A stretch of 64,000 bases of DNA from Limnohabitans curvus (lineage in GTDB: Bacteria; Pseudomonadota; Gammaproteobacteria; Burkholderiales; Burkholderiaceae_C). Each line of letters starts with the position of its first letter. Position 1 is the stretch's first letter. Location: assembly GCF_003063475.1 (NCBI RefSeq), contig NZ_NESP01000001.1, forward strand, positions 1,488,001-1,552,000, written 5' to 3'. Positions 26,820 through 37,868 of this stretch are shown here, piece by piece. Made by a program: the position numbers and the translations under genes. The notes below the pieces were generated by a model, which was not told where the DNA came from, made no database searches, and worked only from the letters and a program-made list of their open reading frames with translations.

Positions 26820-28718
26820 TTAGGCGGGCAGGCCCACCACGCGCAGCACCTCGTCGCCATAAGCTTCGAGCTTTTTGGCACCGATGCCTGCGATGCCTTG
26901 CAGGGCTTCGAGGTCGTGCGGCTCGGCCTGCGCAATGGCCGCCAACGTGGCGTCATGGAAGATGACATAGGCGGGCAAGTTGTGCGAGCGGGCCACCTCG
27001 CCACGCCAGGCCTTGAGCGCGTCGTAGCGTTTTTGGCCTGCGTCGTCCAGCGCAATCGGTGCGGCCTTGGCTGCGCCGCTGGCGGTACGCTTGGCTTTGC
27101 GGTCGGCGGGGGTGGACACCGAGGCACGCAAGCGCACGGTGACTTCGCCTTTGAGCACGCCGCGTGAGGCCTCGGTCAAATACAGGGTGTTGAAGGCCTG
27201 AGCGTCCACGCCCAAAGCGCCGATGGCAATCAATTGGCGCAACACGCCGCGCAACTGCACCTCGCTGAAATGCGCGCCGATGCCAAAAGTGCTGAGCTTG
27301 TCGTGACCGTATTGGGTGACTTTTTCGGTGACCTTGCCGCGCAAGATGTCCATCATGTGGCCCGCGCCAAATGACATGCCGCTTTGCTGCTTCACGCGGT
27401 AGATGGTGGACAGCAACATGCGGGCGGCTTCGGTGCCGTCCCAAATGTCGGGCGGGTTGAGGCAGTTGTCGCAGTTGCCGCAGGTGTAGCGGGGCGCGCC
27501 GTTTTCGGGTGATTGGTAGGTTTCGCCAAAGTAGCCCAACAGACGCACGCGTCGGCAGTCGGTCGCTTCGGCCAAGGCCAGCAGGGCGTCGAGTTTGCCG
27601 CGCATGACTTGTTTGAAGTCTTCGCCTGCGGGGCTCTCGTCGATCATGCGGCGTTGGTTCACCACGTCGTTCAAGCCGTAGGCCATCCACGCGTGCGCAG
27701 CTTGGCCGTCGCGGCCGCCACGGCCGGTTTCTTGGTAGTAGCCTTCGATGTTTTTGGGCATGTCCAAGTGCGCCACAAAGCGCACATCGGGCTTGTCGAT
27801 TCCCATGCCAAACGCCACGGTGGCGACCATCACCAAACCTTCTTCACGCAAAAAGCGGTTCTGGTGCTTTTGGCGAATCGCGCCGTCCAAGCCTGCGTGG
27901 TAGGGCAGCGCGGCAATGCCCGCGTCGCACAAATTTTTGGCCACTTCTTCCACGCGCTTGCGTGATTGGCAATAGACGATGCCGCTGTCTTGCCAGTCGG
28001 GGCCGGTGTGTTCGCGCTGGATGAAGCGCAGCAGCTGGGTGGACGCGTCTTTCTTTTCGACGATGGTGTAGCGGATGTTCGGGCGGTCAAAGCTGCTGAC
28101 GAACTGCTGTGCGTCTTCCAGCTGCAAGCGCTCCACGATGTCAGCGCGCGTCAGTGCATCGGCGGTGGCGGTGAGTGCCATGCGCGGTACGCCCGCGTAG
28201 CGCTCGTGCAGCACGGTGAGGGCGCGGTATTCGGGGCGGAAATCGTGGCCCCACTGGCTCACGCAATGTGCTTCGTCAATGGCAAACAGGCTGAGCTGGC
28301 CTTGCTCGTGCAACATGTCGAGCTGCGCCAAAAAGCGCGGCGTGGTGATGCGCTCGGGCGCGGCGTACAGCAGGGTGATGTCGCCACGGCGCAGGCGTTG
28401 CTCCACCGCGTTAGCTTCTTCGCCGCTGAGGCTGGAATTTAAAAAGGCGGCTTCAACCCCCGCCTCGTGCAGTGCGCCCACTTGGTCGTGCATGAGCGCG
28501 ATGAGCGGCGACACCACGATGGTGATGCCGTGGCCTGCGCGTTGCCGCGCAATGGCCGGAATTTGGTAACAGAGTGATTTACCGCCGCCCGTGGGCATGA
28601 GCACCAGCGCATCGCCGCCGCCGCACACGTGGTTGACGATGGCTTCTTGTGGGCCGCGAAAGGCGCCGTAGCCAAAGACTTCGCGCAAGATGTCTTGTGG
28701 ATTCACAGGCGTGGACAC
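26820..28718 (-). CDS. recQ: ATP-dependent DNA helicase RecQ
   Basis: 3'-5' superfamily 2 helicase acting in RecF-pathway recombination and fork repair. The 632 residues contain motif 0/I ([24 protein letters not shown]), the DEAH box with aromatic loop ([18 protein letters not shown]), motif VI ([11 protein letters not shown]), the RQC zinc cysteines (C.. at [19 protein letters not shown]) and an HRDC domain at the C-terminus ([32 protein letters not shown]). All key residues are present. It is divergent from metH part 1, with 110 bases between them. Confidence 0.96.
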   Translation of the reverse strand: MSTPVNPQDILREVFGYGAFRGPQEAIVNHVCGGGDALVLMPTGGGKSLCYQIPAIARQRAGHGITIVVSPLIALMHDQVGALHEAGVEAAFLNSSLSGEEANAVEQRLRRGDITLLYAAPERITTPRFLAQLDMLHEQGQLSLFAIDEAHCVSQWGHDFRPEYRALTVLHERYAGVPRMALTATADALTRADIVERLQLEDAQQFVSSFDRPNIRYTIVEKKDASTQLLRFIQREHTGPDWQDSGIVYCQSRKRVEEVAKNLCDAGIAALPYHAGLDGAIRQKHQNRFLREEGLVMVATVAFGMGIDKPDVRFVAHLDMPKNIEGYYQETGRGGRDGQAAHAWMAYGLNDVVNQRRMIDESPAGEDFKQVMRGKLDALLALAEATDCRRVRLLGYFGETYQSPENGAPRYTCGNCDNCLNPPDIWDGTEAARMLLSTIYRVKQQSGMSFGAGHMMDILRGKVTEKVTQYGHDKLSTFGIGAHFSEVQLRGVLRQLIAIGALGVDAQAFNTLYLTEASRGVLKGEVTVRLRASVSTPADRKAKRTASGAAKAAPIALDDAGQKRYDALKAWRGEVARSHNLPAYVIFHDATLAAIAQAEPHDLEALQGIAGIGAKKLEAYGDEVLRVVGLPA

Positions 28719-28828
28719 GGCAGCTTTCGGCGTGCGCTGACCAAGCTGGCAAGGCGGTCAGAGGGGGTGTGAGTGGGGATCAACGAGGGCATGAACCAGC
28801 TATTGTCCCTGCTTCTTACAATGGGGGG

Positions 28829-29872
28829 ATGACCCAAGCCTACACACGCGCAAAAGAATTACCCGCCATCTTGGCCAAACGCATCGCCATCCTCGACGGC
28901 GCGATGGGCACCATGATTCAGCGCTTCAAGCTGACGGAAGAGCAATACCGCGGCGAGCGTTTCAAAGACTTTCACAAAGACGTGAAGGGCAACAACGAGT
29001 TGCTCAGCCTCACCCGCCCCGACGTGATTCGTGACATCCATGAGCGTTACCTCGCCGCTGGCGCTGACTTGATCGAGACCAACACCTTTGGCGCCACCAC
29101 CATTGCGCAAGCCGATTACGACATGGCCGATTTGGCCTACGAGATGAACCTCGCTTCAGCCCGCATCGCCCGCGAAGCCTGCGACAAATACAGCACGCCT
29201 GACAAACCCCGCTTTGTGGCGGGCGCTGTGGGCCCCACACCCAAAACCGCCAGCATCAGCCCCGATGTGAACGACGCAGGCGCACGCAATGTGAACTTTG
29301 AAGAACTGCGCGCCGCGTATTACGACCAAGTCAAAGCCTTGGTCGAAGGCGGTTCGGATGTGTTGTTGGTGGAAACCATCTTCGACACGCTCAACGCCAA
29401 AGCTGCCTTGTTTGCGATTGAAGAATTTTTTGAAGCTACGGGCGAGCGCTTGCCGCTCATCATCAGCGGCACGGTGACCGATGCTTCGGGCCGCATTTTG
29501 AGCGGTCAAACCGTGACCGCGTTTTGGCACAGCGTGCGCCACGCGCAGCCGCTGGCCATTGGCCTGAACTGCGCTTTGGGTGCGACGCTGATGCGCCCCT
29601 ACATTCAAGAACTCAACAAAGTCGCGGGCGACACCTTCATCAGCTGCTACCCCAACGCGGGCTTGCCCAACCCCATGAGCGACACCGGCTTTGACGAAAC
29701 GCCCGATGTGACCAGCCGCTTGCTGCACGAGTTTGCCGCCGAAGGTTTGGTGAACATCGTGGGCGGCTGCTGCGGCACCACGCCTGAGCACATCGCAGCC
29801 ATTGGTAGCGCGGTGGCTGACCAAAAGGCGCGCGCTTTGAGCGCGGGGCCTTTTTATCGCGAAGCAGCCTAA
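28829..29872 (+). CDS. metH: Methionine synthase, homocysteine-binding part (split MetH, N-terminal module)
   Basis: Zinc-dependent homocysteine methyltransferase module of cobalamin-dependent methionine synthase, encoded as a separate 347-residue protein. It starts at ATG 28829 behind a G-rich ribosome-binding site; upstream codons in this frame have no homology. Signatures are [29 protein letters not shown] and the zinc ligands Cys248 (GLNCALG) and Cys314-Cys315 ([10 protein letters not shown]). The folate, cobalamin and activation domains are in the gene at 30886. Split metH genes occur in several Burkholderiales; the two products must act together. No riboswitch is visible before this half. 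Confidence 0.93.
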   Translation: MTQAYTRAKELPAILAKRIAILDGAMGTMIQRFKLTEEQYRGERFKDFHKDVKGNNELLSLTRPDVIRDIHERYLAAGADLIETNTFGATTIAQADYDMADLAYEMNLASARIAREACDKYSTPDKPRFVAGAVGPTPKTASISPDVNDAGARNVNFEELRAAYYDQVKALVEGGSDVLLVETIFDTLNAKAALFAIEEFFEATGERLPLIISGTVTDASGRILSGQTVTAFWHSVRHAQPLAIGLNCALGATLMRPYIQELNKVAGDTFISCYPNAGLPNPMSDTGFDETPDVTSRLLHEFAAEGLVNIVGGCCGTTPEHIAAIGSAVADQKARALSAGPFYREAA

Positions 29873-29974
29873 GTATTTAATCGCCCGTCAAAACGAGAGC
29901 TTTTGGGTTGATGGCTGATAAGGGTATACGCCAAGAGGCGGATTTACAGGGCGGCATTTGATTTCGAGAATGGC

Positions 29975-29994
29975 GGTAATCGTTCAACGTTACC
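29975..29994. promoter_or_regulatory. Near-palindrome immediately upstream of the 80-residue HTH-like gene
   Basis: GGTAATCGTTCAACGTTACC is an imperfect palindrome (arms GGTAA-CGTT and AACG-TTACC around a central C). It ends four bases before ATG 29999, where a Shine-Dalgarno sequence would be expected but is not seen. It could be an operator for the adjacent HTH-like protein or a translation-blocking hairpin. Function is inference. Confidence 0.35.
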
Positions 29995-29998
29995 GTTC

Positions 29999-30241
29999 AT
30001 GTCCACAGAAATCACAAGTACTTCCCCTGCAGATGTTCATCTGCAGAGCCGCATCAACTCCGTGTTGGCCATTTATCAAGAACACGGTCACGTCAATCGG
30101 ACCCTGATTTCTGAAAAGTTAGCGCTGACCAAGTTGCAAGCCAGCCAGTTGCTGCGCGAGTTCTTAAGCGCACATGCGCCCGTGGTGGAGTGGGACAACT
30201 ACCGCAGCACTTACTTGATGACGCGGCCACGTCGCGCGTGA
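29999..30241 (+). CDS. Small winged-helix-like protein, unknown function
   Basis: An 80-residue protein (about 9 kDa) that I do not recognise as a named family. Residues 15-55 look like a helix-turn-helix: INSVLAIYQEHGHVNRTLISEKLALTKLQASQLLREFL, where 'TLISEKLALTKLQASQLLREF' has the pattern of a DeoR/ArsR-like recognition unit. The C-terminal WDNYRSTYLMTRP could form a wing. It sits between the two metH halves on the same strand, with a palindrome just before its start and no clear ribosome-binding site. The stop is only three bases from the end of the convergent Kazal/DUF4377 pseudogene. A DNA-binding regulator is plausible but unproven. Confidence 0.65.
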   Translation: MSTEITSTSPADVHLQSRINSVLAIYQEHGHVNRTLISEKLALTKLQASQLLREFLSAHAPVVEWDNYRSTYLMTRPRRA

Positions 30242-30244
30242 GGT

Positions 30245-30715
30245 TTATGGCGGTGTGGGTTGGCGAGACAACACACGCACCAGCTGATAGCGCGTATCGG
30301 CCATGTCGGCTGGCGGGTTCGCAGTCGGCGTCGCGCGCACCAATAATTTGTATTGCACCCCCGGCGTGAACGTGAAGCCCTCAATCGGGCTGTAAAAGTT
30401 TTACCACGTCAGCGCTTTCCCCTCTTTCACTTGCAAGCAGCGCATGGGCGCAGCACCCATGCATGCCACATCGTGCGCCGCCACGGTCAGCGTGATGTCT
30501 TTGGCTGGCGCGTTGCTGTGTGCGGCGGGACATTCGCCGTCAGACACCCAGCTTGCCCCTGCGTCTTTCATCATGCAGCGGTTGGAAAACGTTTGGCTTT
30601 GGTGAGGCAACTGGCCGCAAACAGGCGCGTATTCGCGGGTGCAGATGCCGGCTTGGGCCAGCGACGTGCAACAAAAAACAGAGAGGCTCAGTAAGATTTT
30701 TCGCATGGCCTGCAT
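30245..30715 (-). pseudogene. Kazal-type/DUF4377 exported protein interrupted by an in-frame stop
   Basis: Translated on the minus strand from ATG 30715 (or 30706), the frame gives a signal peptide ([15 protein letters not shown]), then a Kazal-type inhibitor domain ([26 protein letters not shown]; all six cysteines in order). It enters a DUF4377-like domain ([28 protein letters not shown]). At 30401-30403 a TAA interrupts it. Without any frameshift the same frame continues NFYSPIEGFTFTPGVQYKLLV and runs 51 residues to TAA 30245, which is just the remainder of DUF4377 (expected W-Y-N-F). One base change, probably TAC/TAT to TAA, explains it. It is either a nonsense mutation or a sequencing error. 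The Kazal domain remains complete in the short product. Confidence 0.78.
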
Positions 30716-30766
30716 TTTCGGTGGCCTGTGGGGCCCGCAACAGCGCAGCGGTTAAAATAATGCCTT

Positions 30767-30855
30767 CCCCAAGGAGCGTTGCAGCTTCACCCGTCCTTTC
30801 AGGACTCGCGCGTGAAGTCAGGCTTGGGGCCGAATCTTTTGCAACGACGCTCACC
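30767..30855 (+). ncRNA. S-adenosylhomocysteine (SAH) riboswitch upstream of metH part 2
   Basis: The leader matches the ahcY-type SAH riboswitch: CCCCAAGGAGCGTTGCAGC at the 5' side, a variable hairpin (TTCAC...GTGAA), CAGGCTTGGGG, and GCAACGACGCTCACC at the 3' side. CCCCAAG (30767-30773) pairs perfectly with CTTGGGG (30823-30829), and GAGCG(TTGC) at 30774-30782 pairs with GCAACGaCGCTC at 30841-30852, giving the characteristic pseudoknotted fold. In known examples SAH binding turns expression on for SAH/homocysteine recycling genes such as ahcY and metH. It ends 30 bases before the metH start. Confidence 0.9.
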
Positions 30856-30885
30856 TGTATTGATAGCCCCCAGGTGAGTACCCCC

Positions 30886-33645
<2,760 letters not shown>

Positions 33646-33664
33646 GCGTGTTTGCTGCACAAAG

Positions 33665-33689
33665 AGCCCGCTGCATGCGGGCTTTTTTT
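33665..33689 (+). terminator. Intrinsic terminator after metH part 2
   Basis: AGCCCGC (33665-33671), loop TGCAT, GCGGGCT (33677-33683) and a run of T residues. It starts 20 bases after the metH stop and lies just before the convergent MFS gene end at 33696. Confidence 0.9.
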
Positions 33690-33695
33690 GGCTTG

Positions 33696-34889
33696 TCAAA
33701 GGCGATGGTTTTTTTGCGCGGACCACAAAGCCGCCACGCCCACCACACTGGCCGCCAACATCAACCACAGCCCCGCCGTGTAGCCCGTCTCGGCAGACCA
33801 CAGCAGCCCCATCAACCACGGCGCTGCAGCGCGCGCCACCGCCATGGGCAATCCCAGCAAACCGTTCAAGCGACCCATGTGTTCGCGGCTCACGTATTGC
33901 GCCATCACCGTGCCTTTGACGATGGTGAGCATGCCGTTGCCCAAACCGTAGAACACCACAAACACCACGCCCCACATGCCGTGGCCAGCGCTGATGAGCA
34001 GCATCAAAAACCCGAGAGGGATCAGCACCGTCACCCAGCGGTTGGCGGCGTGCACATTCACGCGGTGCTCGGTCAGGTACAAACCCAAGCGGCCTATCAC
34101 CTGCAACACGCCAATGCTGGCGGGTACGGCAATGGCCCACGACGCGTCCATGCCCGCTTCGCGCAACAGGCTCACCATGTGTGCGGGCAGCGCAGACGTC
34201 ACGCCCATGAGCAACACCACAAACACCGCCAATTGCCAAAACGTGGGCTGGCGCAAGTAGCCGGCGAGTGTGTCGCTATCCGTGTGCGCACTGGCAAGCA
34301 CGGCACGTTGCGGCGCATTGCGCAGCAGCACCCAGTGAACGGGCACACACACCAGCACGTGTATGGCGCCCAGCACACACAGCGCATCGCGCCAGCCGAA
34401 GGCGTCGATCAACCACGCCACCAACGGCATGAACACCGTGCTGGCCAAACCACCCAAGAATGTGAGCGTGATGATGGCGCGTCGGAAATGGTTAGGAAAG
34501 CGCCGCGTCAACACCGCAAAAGCTGGTGGGTACAAGGTGCCCGCCAAGCCCACGCCCAGCAGCGTCCACACCGCATAAAACTCGGTGGGTGTGTGAATGC
34601 GGCTGTGCAGGAAAAAAGCCAGCCCCACCAGCAGCGAGCCGCCTGTCATCACCGCGCGTTCGTGACCGCGGTCAATCCAACGACCCACGGGGAACGCCAG
34701 CACACCCTCGGCCAACAACATCAAACTAAAGCCCAGCGACGACTCGGCGCGGCTCATGCCCAAGGCTTGCTCCAACGGCACCATGAACAAAGCGAAACCG
34801 TAAAAAACACTGCCCCAAGCGATGAGTTGCAGCGCGGACAGCGCCCAAACAAAGCGGGCATCGTGACGAGAAAAATGGGAACGAGGCAT
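33696..34889 (-). CDS. Major facilitator superfamily transporter
   Basis: A 397-residue, 12-helix MFS protein. ATG 34889 is taken as start because the first helix (RFVWALSALQLIAWGSVFYGFALFMVPLEQALG, read in parts) begins directly after it; the longer frame overlaps the comM gene and is a shadow. The loop 2-3 motif is GRWIDRGHERAVM, and the symmetric loop 8-9 region is also present. Similar MFS proteins are widespread in Comamonadaceae, but the substrate cannot be inferred. It is downstream of and on the same strand as the ComM-like gene, with 46 bases between, and may be co-transcribed. Confidence 0.85.
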   Translation of the reverse strand: MPRSHFSRHDARFVWALSALQLIAWGSVFYGFALFMVPLEQALGMSRAESSLGFSLMLLAEGVLAFPVGRWIDRGHERAVMTGGSLLVGLAFFLHSRIHTPTEFYAVWTLLGVGLAGTLYPPAFAVLTRRFPNHFRRAIITLTFLGGLASTVFMPLVAWLIDAFGWRDALCVLGAIHVLVCVPVHWVLLRNAPQRAVLASAHTDSDTLAGYLRQPTFWQLAVFVVLLMGVTSALPAHMVSLLREAGMDASWAIAVPASIGVLQVIGRLGLYLTEHRVNVHAANRWVTVLIPLGFLMLLISAGHGMWGVVFVVFYGLGNGMLTIVKGTVMAQYVSREHMGRLNGLLGLPMAVARAAAPWLMGLLWSAETGYTAGLWLMLAASVVGVAALWSAQKNHRL

Positions 34890-34935
34890 ACATGCCAATG
34901 ATACGAAGCCAGCGATATGCCAAGCGACGCACCGG

Positions 34936-36507
34936 TCAGTGGTTGACCAGCACCCGCCTGTATTGCAGGGCTTCGGCCACATGCGTGACTTCAACGGTGG
35001 CGCTGTCAGCCAAGTCGGCAATCGTGCGCGCCACGCGCAGCGCACGGTGTGTGCTGCGGCTAGACCAGCCAAGCTTGCTGGCAGCGTTTTGTAAAAACGT
35101 GGCCGCTGCTGCATCGAGGTGCATGTGCGCTTCCAAGGCTTGGCCTTGCAAACCTTGGTTGGGGGTCCCTTGTCGCACCAGTGCTTTGGCGTGCGCGACC
35201 AAACAACGCGCACGAACGGCGGCTGTGGATTCACCCGTCCCGCTTTGCATCAACACCTCGGTGGCCAGTGTGGGCACTTCCACCTGCAAGTCGATGCGGT
35301 CTAGCAATGGGCCGCTGAGCTTGCCTTGGTAACGTGCCACTTGGTCGGGCGTGCAACGGCAAGCCTTGAGGGGTGAGCCCAAGTAGCCGCAAGGGCAGGG
35401 GTTCATGGCCGAGATGAGTTGAAAACGTGCCGGAAATTTGGCTTGCGTGGCCGCACGTGAAATGGTGATGTGGCCGTTCTCTAGAGGTTCACGCAAGGCT
35501 TCGAGTGCGCTGCGTTTGACTTCGGCCAACTCGTCTAAAAACAACACGCCGTTGTGTGCCAAAGAAATTTCCCCCGGCCTAGGCGGTGTACCGCCTCCCA
35601 CCAAGGCCACCGAGGTGGCTGTGTGGTGCGGGCTGCGCGTAGGGCGCTGCATCCACTGGTTCAACTCAAAACGACCCGCCAAGCTGGCGATGGCAGCGCT
35701 TTCCAACGCCTCGTCCAGCGTCATGTCGGGCAGCAAAGCGGCGAAGCGTTGCGCCAGCATCGACTTGCCTGTGCCGGGTGGTCCTACTAATAGAAGAGAG
35801 TGCCCGCCCGCAGCAGCAATCTCTAGGGCGCGTCGCGGGCCTGCTTGGCCCTTCACGTCGGCCAAGTCCGGGCTGTAGGCTGCGGCGGGCGCGCTGAAGG
35901 TGGGCGTCGCAATACGAGACCATCCTTCAGTCGTGTGTACCGGGCGCGTTGTGGCTTCTTCGCGTTGCGCGACCAAGCCTTTCACCTCGGGTTTGGCAAA
36001 GTGCGCCACCACATCGCTCAAATGTTGGGCGCGGTACACCTCGGCGGTGGGCACCAGCGCGGCTTCTTCGGCGCTGCCGGGTGGCAACACCAACCGCGTG
36101 CGCACCCCCGCACTGCGCAGGGCCAGCCCCATGGCGAGTGCGCCGCGCACGGGACGCAGCTCGCCCGACAAAGACAACTCGCCCGCAAACTCATGCAAAG
36201 CCAATGCGGCCTCGTCGAGCTGGCCATTCGCCGCCAAGATGCCCAAAGCAATCGGCAAGTCAAAACGGCCCGAGTCTTTGGGCAAGTCGGCTGGGGCGAG
36301 GTTCACCGTGATGCGTTTGTTCGTTGGAAAGTCCAACCCCGTGTTTTGAATGGCGCAGCGCACGCGTTCGCGGGCTTCTTTCACCTCTGTATCTGCCAAA
36401 CCTACCAAAGTGAAGCTGGGCAGGCCATTGGCCAAATGCACCTCAACGGTCACCGCCGGTGCTTGCAAACCCAAGAGTGCGCGGCTGTGAATTAACGCAA
36501 GCGTCAT
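34936..36507 (-). CDS. ComM/YifB family Mg-chelatase-like AAA+ ATPase
   Basis: A 523-residue member of the YifB/ComM family, hexameric helicases that promote branch migration during natural transformation in characterised cases. The N-terminal part is a Lon-protease-like domain (EVHLANGLPSFTLVGLADTEVKEARERVRCAI). The AAA+ core has Walker A (LLVGPPGTGKSMLAQR), Walker B (GVLFLDELAEV), the MNPCPCGYLG zinc/cysteine motif and the arginine-bearing LLDRIDL block. The C-terminal Mg-chelatase domain (WSSRSTHRALRVARTIADL) is complete. It implies possible competence, though no other competence gene is seen in the window. Confidence 0.93.
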   Translation of the reverse strand: MTLALIHSRALLGLQAPAVTVEVHLANGLPSFTLVGLADTEVKEARERVRCAIQNTGLDFPTNKRITVNLAPADLPKDSGRFDLPIALGILAANGQLDEAALALHEFAGELSLSGELRPVRGALAMGLALRSAGVRTRLVLPPGSAEEAALVPTAEVYRAQHLSDVVAHFAKPEVKGLVAQREEATTRPVHTTEGWSRIATPTFSAPAAAYSPDLADVKGQAGPRRALEIAAAGGHSLLLVGPPGTGKSMLAQRFAALLPDMTLDEALESAAIASLAGRFELNQWMQRPTRSPHHTATSVALVGGGTPPRPGEISLAHNGVLFLDELAEVKRSALEALREPLENGHITISRAATQAKFPARFQLISAMNPCPCGYLGSPLKACRCTPDQVARYQGKLSGPLLDRIDLQVEVPTLATEVLMQSGTGESTAAVRARCLVAHAKALVRQGTPNQGLQGQALEAHMHLDAAAATFLQNAASKLGWSSRSTHRALRVARTIADLADSATVEVTHVAEALQYRRVLVNH

Positions 36508-36562
36508 AAAACTTCTCTTTTTGAGGGGTTAGCCCCATTGCAGGGCATCTAAGACATGTTGA

Positions 36563-36579
36563 CGCACCAAGTGCGTGCA
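36563..36579. promoter_or_regulatory. NtrC-type enhancer site upstream of the porin-glnK-amtB operon
   Basis: CGCACC-AAGTG-CGTGCA matches the NtrC consensus TGCACC-N5-GGTGCA at five of six bases in each half with exact spacing. It lies about 100 bases upstream of the sigma-54 promoter elements, a normal enhancer distance. Binding is inferred. Confidence 0.65.
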
Positions 36580-36660
36580 TGAAAATGAGGCAGTCGTCAG
36601 ACTACTGCATCACTTTGGGTCTTAGTTCAAGTGAAGAGGGCACTTTTGTGGACTTCAACG

Positions 36661-36677
36661 CTGGCACGGACCCTGCT
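36661..36677 (+). promoter_or_regulatory. Sigma-54 promoter of the porin-glnK-amtB operon
   Basis: CTGGCACGGACCCTGCT contains the -24 element TGGCAC and the -12 element with GC at the required spacing (consensus TGGCACG-N4-TTGCW; one mismatch, CTGCT for TTGCT). It is 42 bases before the porin start codon. With the NtrC-like site upstream and nitrogen genes downstream, a nitrogen-regulated RpoN promoter is very plausible. Confidence 0.78.
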
Positions 36678-36718
36678 AAGTAGGTGTATCCCTCTTAAAT
36701 TTTTCAATGGAGAAAACT

Positions 36719-37483
36719 ATGAACCTCAAGTCCAAAATCGTGTTGGCCCTCTTGGCTACCTCTTCTGCAGCATTCGCGCAAACTGCGCCTGTTGCACCCG
36801 AAGTCACTTACAACGTGGGCGTGGTGAGCCAATACCGTTACCGCGGTCTGGCACAAACCAAAGGTGATCCAGCTTTGCAAGGTGGCGTTGACTATGCCAA
36901 CGCCAATGGTTTTTATTTGGGCGCTTGGGGTTCGACCATCAAGTGGATTAAAGAAGCAGGAGCTGGTGCATCACCTGCAGCAGATACCAAAGGTCCTGTG
37001 GAGTTGGATGTCTATGGTGGCTATAAATTTGAAGCTGCTGGTGTGGCATATGACGTCGGCTACCTGCGTTATCAGTACGTTGGCAACACTTACAACAACA
37101 TCTCTGGCAACGTGAATGCCAATACAGACGAAGTCTATGGCGCAGCCACTTATGGTGTGTTCACAGCTAAGTACTCTTATGCATTCTCTGATTTGTTCGG
37201 TACGGCAAATTCGAAAGGCAGCGCCTATATTGATTTGAGCGCAAACCTTGATTTGGGCAATGGCTATAGCCTGGTCCCACATGTTGGTCACCAAAAGGTC
37301 AGCAACTCACCGAACGCCAGTTACACAGACTTTGCTTTGACCCTCAACAAAGATTTGGGTGATGGTTTGTCTGCCAGCGTTGCTGCCATTTCTACGAACG
37401 CTAAGAACGTTGATGCATTCACCGTCAACGGTTACAACACAGCCAAAAACGCGATGGTCGTCGGCGTCAAGTACAGCTTCTAA
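36719..37483 (+). CDS. TorF-family putative outer-membrane porin
   Basis: A 254-residue outer-membrane beta-barrel of the TorF/TIGR02001 type. The start is ATG 36719 with GGAG six bases upstream, rather than ATG 36707, which would place that ribosome-binding site inside the gene. The signal peptide is MNLKSKIVLALLATSSAAFA, cleaved before QTAP. The mature start EVTYNVGVVSQYRYRGLAQTKGDPALQGGVDYANANGFYLG is highly typical of the family, as are the alternating aromatic strands and the C-terminal Phe (VGVKYSF). It is first in an operon with glnK and amtB behind a sigma-54 promoter, so it may help ammonium or small nitrogen compounds cross the outer membrane. That role is inference. Confidence 0.9.
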   Translation: MNLKSKIVLALLATSSAAFAQTAPVAPEVTYNVGVVSQYRYRGLAQTKGDPALQGGVDYANANGFYLGAWGSTIKWIKEAGAGASPAADTKGPVELDVYGGYKFEAAGVAYDVGYLRYQYVGNTYNNISGNVNANTDEVYGAATYGVFTAKYSYAFSDLFGTANSKGSAYIDLSANLDLGNGYSLVPHVGHQKVSNSPNASYTDFALTLNKDLGDGLSASVAAISTNAKNVDAFTVNGYNTAKNAMVVGVKYSF

Positions 37484-37493
37484 CCCAAGCTAA

Positions 37494-37853
<360 letters not shown>

Positions 37854-37868
37854 GAAAGAAGACGCATC

